Part shown: one piece after another, positions 57,230 to 64,000 of the stretch
How the letters are laid out: the number at the start of each line of letters is the position of its first letter
Numbering within the stretch: the stretch's first letter is position 1
DNA from: Tritrichomonas musculus
Taxonomy: Eukaryota > Parabasalia > Tritrichomonadida > Tritrichomonadidae
NCBI GenBank assembly: GCA_039105265.1
Contig: JAPFFF010000001.1
Location: forward strand, 1,612,001-1,676,000
Length of the DNA stretch: 64,000 nt
Direction of reading: 5' to 3'
Translations under genes and position numbers: made by a program
The notes under the pieces: model-generated
What the model was told of the DNA's origin: nothing
Seen by the model: only the letters and a program-made list of their open reading frames with translations
Database searches by the model: none

Positions 57230-57950
57230 AGTATATGGACTAATAGCTTCCCTAAATCAACGAAGAGACTCAGCATTATCACAATTATCCCACTCCTTTA
57301 AATACTTTTTTCATCACTAAAATTCTCACGATCGATGAAATGGAGGAGAGTGAAATAATCTATTGGTTTATTTCCCAATTTGTCAGACAACAAAGCACAA
57401 TGTTAGAACTTCAATTTCAACAAAGAATCTTAACAATTCCTTCCAATTTTTTTCACTGAATGAAAATCGGCCACAAATACGTAATGCCACTCAATTGACT
57501 CACAGAAACCAGCATTATCTAAGGAAGTTGGAAAATCAGTAATCATCACATCAAAATGCACACGACTCAAATCCTCAATTTCACTCAATTCCACTTTTTC
57601 AGACGAAATTTTTCGTCTGAAAAAATTGAATAAATTTGAAAGCTTTCCCGATCAACTTTTGTTTTGTTATGATCAGGGGAAAGCCGAATTTATGAATTGT
57701 TCATCGTTATGGCGTAATTCGTGGTTTTGATTGCTGTTTTGGTCAGGAATGGCGTCTGGGAACGCCCAACTACATTGATCGTAATTTTCTGAACACCACT
57801 TCACATAGTATTGAATTTTTGTATCGTTTTGATTGTTGATTTGTGGATTGTATAAAAAGGCCGAATATTTGTGTAATCTTCAGCAGTTTCTAATTCAAAG
57901 ATATCTGCATCCATTTGCACAAATAATCAATGTTATGATAAAATTTTTAA
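57230..57950 (-). pseudogene. Degraded gene remnant
   Basis: This stretch is less AT-rich than its surroundings. The minus strand retains protein-like pieces in changing frames, e.g. SRVHFDVMITDFPTSLDN followed by ESIEWHYVFVADFHSVKKIG (about 57445-57600), then WKELLRFFVEIEVLTLCFVV in another frame. Stops and shifts are frequent. It borders an inverted repeat ttcagacgaaatttttcgtc at 57598. I cannot name the family; the W/Y/F-rich piece may come from a Myb- or BTB-type host gene, but that is a guess. Confidence 0.4.
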
Positions 57951-58107
57951 TTTTAACATGAAAATGATTAATTTCCCTGATTAGAATTTGAATCAAAATT
58001 ATAAAAGTTAAATGATCACTTCACATTTTTATCAAAATTTGTTGAAAATTTTTAATCTAAATTTTGATTTTCAAAATCTGAAAAGATTTATTAAAATTTT
58101 GATCTCA

Positions 58108-58142
<35 letters not shown>

Positions 58143-58267
58143 AGAGAGAATTGAATTATTTCAATGATCACTTCACATTTTTATCAAAATCTATCAATCA
58201 AAGTTTTGTTTTTTTCTACACGCAAATAATGTAAATACTCATAAAACAAGTATTTAAAGTAAATGCA
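57951..58267. other. AT-rich spacer with poly-A tract
   Basis: Contains a poly-A run of about 29 bp (58113-58141) between two near-identical aatgatcacttcacattttt copies (58011 and 58161, about 150 bp apart). Nothing coding. Confidence 0.55.
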
Positions 58268-60346
58268 TTAATGTAAATATTCACTTGACTTTATATATGC
58301 TTTAATACCATCACCTGGTGATATCATTGGCAATCTGTGAGATGATCCAGGAGTATACAATGCAGCAACAAATTTTGAATCTTCACAGCATTTTCTTACA
58401 ACAGCAAATAAAATGTTTCGTTGTTCATTGCATGAAAGAGAATGTTGATTATACTTAAAGGAACCACCATTATGAGGCTCTATATCTCTATTGCATACTT
58501 GAATCATTTTCCAGTTTTCTTTTTGAAGATTTTTACCTGTTGAATAAAATAAATACACAGTGTTATCAGATTTATTTGTGGCAAGAAAATAGAAAGCATT
58601 ACAATAATAAAGAGTATGATGAACCTCTATATCAAATCCTTCAAAGCGTATTTCAGTAGAAGACCATAAAGGACTTTTATCGAAATAAACAACACGCGTT
58701 TCTTTATCAGATCCTTTACAATGTTGTCCAATTAAAACCCATTGGCCATTTCCATAAACAAATTGCAAGGGCAAAAAATGATTTTCGTCTCTGTTCATCC
58801 ACTTGAATAGAACTTTTTTATTTCTACAATCAGGAGATAATGAATATAAATCATCAGACACATATATGAGCGTTTCTTCAATTTTATTTGAGATATTGTT
58901 ACATGTCATACAAATTGCCCATTGCCCATCTCCATAAGCAATTTGAGGTAAATGATATTTTTCTGATTTACAACAAAACTTTTTATTTATTTTAAGTGAT
59001 GAAAAGCTTGGTCCATACAGAAAAACAAAACCATTTTCTACATCGCCACATTTTAAAATATAGAGCGAAATAACATACATGTTGTTCAAAAAACAGCAAT
59101 TGAAAAGCCGACACTCAAATTTAGGAAGGTCTTTAATTTGAATTAAATGAGGCATCCATTGTTCATCTGGCTTTTTAGCATGAAGAATGTAGATAGAATT
59201 TGAATTATTATTTTCTATTTGAGCTGTGATGACAAACTCGCCATTAAAATAATGCAAACATATAGGCATATATTCTCCAATCTCATATCCGTCAGGCAAA
59301 TAAATTTCATCTGATTTCCAATTTTCATTATCGATATTTTTCGTTGAATAGATGACTATTGCTTTAAAATCTTTACCGATCTCAATAAAAACAAAATATT
59401 CACCATCAGTTGCACAACAAAAGCGAGATTCATATTTTTCTTCTTTATTAAGAATAGAATGATGATGCCATTTTCCTTCATCTGGTGTCGAATTTATCAG
59501 TTTGTACAATTGTGCATGTTCATCCTCATTCAAGCATTTTCCGTCGCATTCGAGCCAACTTTTATCATCGCTCAAATCTCTCATTGAGTGGAGGATATCA
59601 CCGACGTGATATTTTCTATAGTCAGCCATTTGAGAAGATTTTTCATGCAAATAGTAAATAACTGATTGATTAAGAAACTTTATATCAAAGATGCCTTCAC
59701 GACCTTTGCACATTAATTGGTCTAAGTAACTTTTTGTTTCTTCATTAAATTGAACAAACTCAAAAAAAGGAGATGCTTCAATTTTGAATGTATTAAGACA
59801 TTTGAATAAAAAGTCAAGAATTTTGCTGTTCACAAATTGACCATGTTGGATTGTATATTGGCGAAAAATGCGATATAATATATTAATCTTAATATCTAAT
59901 AATCGTTCACTTTTGATACAATCAAAGAAGTTTTCTTCGATAATATCTTCGTATGCTTTGGACTTGAAGTGATGATCGCCTTGGTGTTTTGAAATAAAAA
60001 TTAGTAAAAATTCAGTTCCATATTTTGAAATATATTCATTTGTTTTATTGATTAGGGGAAAAAATGAATACTTTTTGGCTAAATAATTAAGCTGAACAAG
60101 GTTATCATTTGTTATCATAATATTTTCATGTTGCACACAATTAATAAATGAGTTAATAGACTCTTCTGTTAGATCAATATCATTATAAGAATTGGTATCA
60201 ATTAGTGGAATTGTATCATCATTTCCTTTTTTTGGATAATTGGATAAGTATATGCGGAAAAACTCATATTTAATGGGATATTTTTTGTTTTTGTATTCAA
60301 AAAAACTAATAATCGAGTTACATTCATTTGGTATTTGAAATTCCAT
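58268..60346 (-). CDS. BTB/BACK protein with tail-collar-like motif and propeller-like C-terminal region (692 aa)
   Basis: Residues about 1-110 resemble a BTB domain (FFEYKNKKYPIKYEFFRIYL, DDLTEESINSFINCVQ) and 110-235 a BACK-like helical region. Residues about 247-290 (GDILHSMRDLSDDKSWLECD, then LYKLINSTP) match the pattern of phage tail-collar/tail-fibre N-terminal modules, in which GDI...(S/W)LxCDG...LYxLI is characteristic. The rest has repeated blade-like units with YGDGQWAICM, YGNGQWVLIG and WSSTEIRF, suggesting a beta-propeller. BTB/BACK plus propeller is the layout of Cul3 adaptors, so a ubiquitin-ligase substrate adaptor is a reasonable guess. TCATTT lies 8 nt before the ATG. Confidence 0.75.
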   Translation of the reverse strand: MEFQIPNECNSIISFFEYKNKKYPIKYEFFRIYLSNYPKKGNDDTIPLIDTNSYNDIDLTEESINSFINCVQHENIMITNDNLVQLNYLAKKYSFFPLINKTNEYISKYGTEFLLIFISKHQGDHHFKSKAYEDIIEENFFDCIKSERLLDIKINILYRIFRQYTIQHGQFVNSKILDFLFKCLNTFKIEASPFFEFVQFNEETKSYLDQLMCKGREGIFDIKFLNQSVIYYLHEKSSQMADYRKYHVGDILHSMRDLSDDKSWLECDGKCLNEDEHAQLYKLINSTPDEGKWHHHSILNKEEKYESRFCCATDGEYFVFIEIGKDFKAIVIYSTKNIDNENWKSDEIYLPDGYEIGEYMPICLHYFNGEFVITAQIENNNSNSIYILHAKKPDEQWMPHLIQIKDLPKFECRLFNCCFLNNMYVISLYILKCGDVENGFVFLYGPSFSSLKINKKFCCKSEKYHLPQIAYGDGQWAICMTCNNISNKIEETLIYVSDDLYSLSPDCRNKKVLFKWMNRDENHFLPLQFVYGNGQWVLIGQHCKGSDKETRVVYFDKSPLWSSTEIRFEGFDIEVHHTLYYCNAFYFLATNKSDNTVYLFYSTGKNLQKENWKMIQVCNRDIEPHNGGSFKYNQHSLSCNEQRNILFAVVRKCCEDSKFVAALYTPGSSHRLPMISPGDGIKAYIKSSEYLH

Positions 60347-60351
60347 GTTTA

Positions 60352-60357
60352 AAATGA
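60352..60357 (-). promoter_or_regulatory. Initiator-like TCATTT of the BTB gene
   Basis: TCATTT on the minus strand ends about 5 nt before the ATG at 60346, giving a very short leader as in other trichomonad genes. Confidence 0.6.
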
Positions 60358-60538
60358 AGTCTTTTAGGAAAAATCATTCGTTTCAGAAAAATAACTTTTA
60401 TATGGCAAATAAAATGATTAAAATTTATGTTTTGTGAAATTCATTGTTAATAAAAATATCTAATAAAATCAATAATTGAAATATAGACTAAAAACTAAGT
60501 TTAATGTTGGGCACGTTTTCCATTGTTTGAATTTTTTC

Positions 60539-60632
60539 CATTTATCAATTTTTTTTCCACCTATCAATTTTTTTACCACCTATCAATTTTTTTACCACCT
60601 ATCAATTTTTTTACCACCTATCAATTTTTTCT
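60539..60632. repeat. 19-bp tandem repeat, about five copies
   Basis: Units of the form accacctatcaattttttt are repeated head to tail about 190 bp upstream of the BTB gene. Copies 2-4 are identical. It may be a simple minisatellite or part of the promoter region. Confidence 0.85.
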
Positions 60633-60859
60633 CCACTTTCTTGAGTTAACTGTCATTTTTAATTAATCCAACATAAAATTGGATTTTTTAGAAGATATGC
60701 TATTTATTACCTAAAGATGTTTATAGGATATATTTATTATCAATTCATAAATATAAAATGGACCAATTTTCATTCATGAAAACAGCACATTTTTAATGTC
60801 TTTTAAGTTTTTGATCATTATTCTAATCGAATTATTAAAATTATTTTTATTTGAAGAAT

Positions 60860-61033
60860 ATGGATCACGTACCAACTCAAATTTTCCACATTGTTGGATT
60901 CAAATCGTCTAACCAATTGTTCGATAGACTCAAGATCCTCCACAAAAATGTTGACGTAGGGTACGAACAAAATGACTGTGTCCGTGAAGGATTCTTGTAT
61001 TCATATGTGAAACCAGAGATTGAAAATAATTGA
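60860..61033 (+). CDS. Small hypothetical protein (57 aa)
   Basis: From the ATG at 60860: MDHVPTQIFHIVGFKSSNQL then a polar region ending VKPEIENN. Composition is more protein-like than the AT-rich background (His, Cys, Gly, Pro present) and a TCATTA lies about 40 nt upstream. It may be a real small gene or the start of a lost gene. No family recognised. Confidence 0.35.
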   Translation: MDHVPTQIFHIVGFKSSNQLFDRLKILHKNVDVGYEQNDCVREGFLYSYVKPEIENN

Positions 61034-61505
61034 AATTATTCAAACAATTAACTGTCAAATTAGAGTGCAGTAAATAGCCCGAATAATGTATACAAGCTAT
61101 TTTTTATAGATTGAGTATTTATTTTATCTAAAAAGGGAAGGTATGATATTATTTCAAGCCTCTACCCAACGAAAGACAATGGGCAATATTTATATCGCGA
61201 AATGACAATAGTTAAAAACATTTCGTTCGGTATTTGAGTCTAAATTGTTTAAAATTCCGATTGAAGAATCTGAGAAAGGCATGGAGATACTATTATCAAA
61301 AGAAAAAAAGAATGAAATACAATATGTATTTATGGTAAACAGACCTCTCAATTTATTTCAAAAAGTTTGTAAATTGAGAAGAAATTTTCCCATAAATTCA
61401 TGCTGTAGAATGAAATTAATATAATTTTCATTAGAAAATTCTTTTATTTTATTCCTTTTAAATGTGTGTGGATACTTAAAAATTTGGATTTTATTTTCGG
61501 CTGAT
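61034..61505. other. Intergenic DNA without recognisable features
   Basis: Nothing coding or repetitive was detected. Confidence 0.45.
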
Positions 61506-62334
61506 TTAAGGGGGACCTTTCAAAATGTCCGCAAAGTTCTCTATTGCTGTAACTGGCTGCACAGCCTCTATTGCCGCCTCGAAACTACCTCCTAATGTAA
61601 TGGTAGAGACAAAATTTGAAAGTATCTCAGGAGCATCCTCGAGTTTGACACCTGCCTGGGCTGGTCAATCATTTCTTCGGACTCATCATCGTCTGACAAT
61701 TCGATGTCTGTTTCTTTCAGGGCTTCCCTTTTGAACCTCTTCATTTCGCATTGCCCGTCACTTTTTGTTTCTTCTTCAAGTCGCATTGCAAGTCTCCTCC
61801 ATGTCGGCACTCTCATCGTGTTGATGTCAAAAATGGCTGTGAACTCTTTTATCACTTCACTGGTCACATTCCCAAAATTAATCGTTTCATATAATATTGA
61901 ATACTTTACATCGTGCTCATACAAATTGTTCACAAATCTAAGAAGCTGATCCTCGCTCTCTAGCTCAAGATGATCCGACATCAAGATCATCAACAGCGTA
62001 TCAATTGAAAGTTCTTCGAGGTCTCTTTCGTGATCTTTGCAAAGTTCGCTGAAATGTGATGCAATGAATTCAATTTCGGTACAAAAACGGTTATTGTAAA
62101 TTTCTGAATGTTGTTCATGTAACTTCAAAAGAGTGAAGACGTTATCAATTGTAATTTCGGCGGTTTCGTATAAATTTTGGTATTCAATTGATTCTATGCC
62201 AAGAATTTCAATCAATTCTAGGAAAAATGGAAGCTCTTCTGCTGGCAAATTATTTTCTTCGAAATTAAGATGTTTCAAAAGATGTGAAAAATTGCCTCGT
62301 TGTTGCGTGTTGATTATAAATGTATCTAATTTTT
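61506..62334 (-). pseudogene. BTB/BACK-family gene, 5'-truncated and frameshifted
   Basis: The minus strand is open from a TAA near 62333 but has no ATG. It encodes FIINTQQRGNFSHLLKHLNF, then a helical BACK-like region (ENNLPAEELPFFLELIEILG, EDQLLRFVNNLYEHDVKYSI, MRVPTWRRLAMRLEE) typical of trichomonad BTB/BACK proteins, and a Ser/Asp/Glu linker. Near 61660 the frame shifts; the second frame continues sensibly (VKLEDAPEILSNFVSTITLG, QPVTAIENFADIL) to the stop at 61506. The N-terminal BTB half is absent. Two independent lesions indicate a true pseudogene. Confidence 0.65.
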
Positions 62335-62339
62335 TTTAC

Positions 62340-63172
62340 GCATGACGTTTTGAGTTGAATTTTGCTTGTTTGGATCATTAAAATTTAAGAAATGAAATGA
62401 GTTTTCATTTTTTTAAAAAAGTTTCTTCTTAATGACGAGGTTTAAATTGAAAAATTGTATAGAAAATCGCAGTCATAAGAAGACAAAAAATTGAATGGCC
62501 CTGCAGAAGTAATTCCGAGCTGTAAAAGATTCAAATATATTAAATATATAGAGATAATTATAATGATTTTTTTTTTGAAAAATTAAGAATTTTACAATTT
62601 TTCTATTCATAGTTGATCGTTTACATAACTTTTTGAATGAACAACCAGCTAATCGATCAATCACTGCAAAGCAAATACAGCCAAACAATCAATCAAAGCA
62701 CCCCAATGAATCAATTGATCCAAGTACCCAGAAGCAAATATTGGGAACCTTGATCTTCTTTTATGGAGAATCTATATCTTCTGTAGAGATTCTTCTTCGG
62801 TTGACTATGATCATCAGTCAACCATGAGATAAAATAAATTAATCATCGAAAATTAGTTAAAAAATTAAGCTGGAATCAAAAAAAATTACTCTTTTTTGAA
62901 TTTTTTTTTAATGTGTATATAAATAATTTGATGTCTTTTATATTTGGTGACTTTTATTGTTTAATTCACATTCTTATTCTGAATTATTTATTTGTATATT
63001 TTATTCAACTTTTCCATTCTTATATATATTCGAAAAATTAAAAATCAAATTGAATACTATTTAAAGTGATTGAACATTTTCAAAAAGTTAAAAAAAAACG
63101 TTCATGAACTTTTACAATATTCAAAAAATTGAATAGTTTTCACAAAATAGAATTTGTTAACGAATACTATTT
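62340..63172. other. Intergenic DNA
   Basis: Short frames of 60-70 codons on both strands lack ATG starts or are AT-driven. No repeats of note. Confidence 0.45.
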
Positions 63173-63178
63173 TCATTT
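63173..63178 (+). promoter_or_regulatory. Initiator-like TCATTT of the ankyrin/DUF3447 gene
   Basis: TCATTT lies 9 nt before the ATG at 63188, matching the trichomonad initiator and short leader length. Confidence 0.6.
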
Positions 63179-63187
63179 TTAATCAAA

Positions 63188-64000
63188 ATGGACTTTCAAG
63201 AATATGTAAACGAAAGGAAGCAAATTCAAAGTTCCCTACTTGCATTTATTGATCAAGCTAGTGCAAAAGAAGAAGAAAATTTTCAAAATTTAACAAATTT
63301 AATTCAAGAGCAACAAATCGCAAAAGATAAAGATGAATTGACAGCCTTCTTCCATTTAATAAGCCAAATTTCAGCCCATCATCATCGTACACCCAATTTT
63401 CATACCAAATTAGATCGAGTCATATCCATATTTGCTGATGATATCAGAGAAAATTTTTTAAACTTAGAACTTTTCCATATATTTAAGAAAAATAAAAGAA
63501 TCCTTCTTTATCTTATTCAAAATGATCTCATTTTCCTTGATGAAAATATTGCAAAAGTATTATCAAAGCCAAAATATCGTAAATTGCGCTTTATACATTA
63601 TTTCTACCCCGAACTTAAGAAATACCTCACAGATGAGAAGCTCAAGAACGAGATTGAAAAGGACATTAGCAAATACAACGATGATACGTTTAAACAACTT
63701 CGTCAGCATGGAGAAAACGAGACCAAAATATGCGAATTAATTCGAAATGATGCAATTAATGAATTCACGTCACAACTCAGTTCAGATAAGAGATCTCAAG
63801 ATATACCTATTTCAATTTTTGAGACCAACACATTTCTAATCAAAAACGGTTGCAGCATGATTGAATATTCCGCCTTTTTCGGTTCCATTCAAATTTTCAA
63901 TTATCTCCTCCAAAACGGCAGCCAAACAAGCTCTCAAATTTGGCTCTATGCGGTTCACGGCCGAAATTTGGAGATAATCAACTCCCTCATCTCCAGCAGA
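63188..64000 (+). CDS. DUF3447/ankyrin-type protein, N-terminal part (cut by window end)
   Basis: The frame is open from the ATG at 63188 to the window end (271 codons). The N-terminal 200 residues are helical (MDFQEYVNERKQIQSSLLAF, LELFHIFKKNKRILLYLIQN). Then come the features of the trichomonad DUF3447/ankyrin family: ETNTFLIKNGCSMIEYSAFF, GSIQIFNYLLQNGS and LYAVHGRNLEIINSLI, the first ankyrin-like repeats. Members usually continue with many ankyrin repeats, so the gene should extend beyond the window. It has a TCATTT motif just upstream. Protein-protein interaction is the expected role. Confidence 0.9.
   Translation, partial: MDFQEYVNERKQIQSSLLAFIDQASAKEEENFQNLTNLIQEQQIAKDKDELTAFFHLISQISAHHHRTPNFHTKLDRVISIFADDIRENFLNLELFHIFKKNKRILLYLIQNDLIFLDENIAKVLSKPKYRKLRFIHYFYPELKKYLTDEKLKNEIEKDISKYNDDTFKQLRQHGENETKICELIRNDAINEFTSQLSSDKRSQDIPISIFETNTFLIKNGCSMIEYSAFFGSIQIFNYLLQNGSQTSSQIWLYAVHGRNLEIINSLISSR

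Noticed and set aside
61525-61734. Plus-strand frame MSAKFSIAVTGCTASIAASK
   Set aside because: Overlaps the antisense BTB/BACK pseudogene, whose second frame explains the composition.
62633-62827. 64-codon frame starting NEQPANRSITAKQ
   Set aside because: No ATG start, no neighbours and no conserved features.

Overview
The window looks like nuclear DNA of a parabasalid protist (Trichomonas/Tritrichomonas type). It is very AT-rich and the genes show no introns. Host genes belong to families greatly expanded in trichomonads: BspA-like leucine-rich repeat proteins, R2R3 Myb, a C2 protein with a C-terminal membrane anchor, a TKL-like kinase, BTB/BACK proteins and a DUF3447/ankyrin-type protein. 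Several host genes carry a TCATT(T/A) initiator-like motif just upstream of the ATG, as known from Trichomonas. I cannot decide the species.

Bases 1 to about 31.5 kb are most of one very large Maverick/Polinton element whose left end lies outside the window. Plus-strand genes (2-5289) encode the end of a protein-primed-type family B DNA polymerase, a tail-anchored mini-protein, several basic DNA-binding-like proteins and small unknowns. A convergent minus-strand block (5300-16596) encodes two long fibre-like proteins, a small protein that could be a penton or minor capsid, and two tandem paralogous major capsid protein genes. A middle block holds an amphipathic 93-aa protein, a 43-aa membrane protein, a 100-aa protein and the A32/FtsK-like packaging ATPase. 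A third minus-strand block (18343-30705) holds a small helical protein, a basic linker-like protein, a giant 3,476-residue helical protein and a coiled-coil protein. A 180-aa protein with a signal peptide reads toward a GC-rich putative terminal region (about 31.42-31.57 kb). Integrase, protease and the left terminal repeat are not visible. The element carries several single-base lesions, many in homopolymers: the upstream capsid gene, the 3' end of the long fibre gene, two basic-protein genes and an in-frame TGA. The giant gene is intact.

Bases 31.6-46 kb are gene-poor host DNA full of small inverted-repeat elements and homopolymer tracts. Near-perfect inverted repeats of about 67 bp (33446-33512 and 41376-41442) bracket 8.0 kb that contains a 5'-truncated BspA repeat pseudogene and an intact BspA-like gene. 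The upstream region and first nine codons of that gene are tandemly triplicated (177-bp unit). A Myb gene follows at 44.07 kb.

Bases 45.4-57.2 kb contain three copies of a repeat that carries a 142-151 aa open reading frame. Two copies form the arms of a long inverted repeat of about 1.5 kb around the C2-protein and kinase genes. The left arm was interrupted by a CAGGGATG-ended element with a 9-bp target duplication, and that element was interrupted by a 1,054-bp hAT-like element with a perfect 8-bp duplication. The right arm keeps the empty site. The last part (58-64 kb) has a BTB/BACK protein fused to a tail-collar-like motif and a propeller-like region, a broken BTB/BACK pseudogene, and the 5' part of a DUF3447/ankyrin gene cut by the window end.
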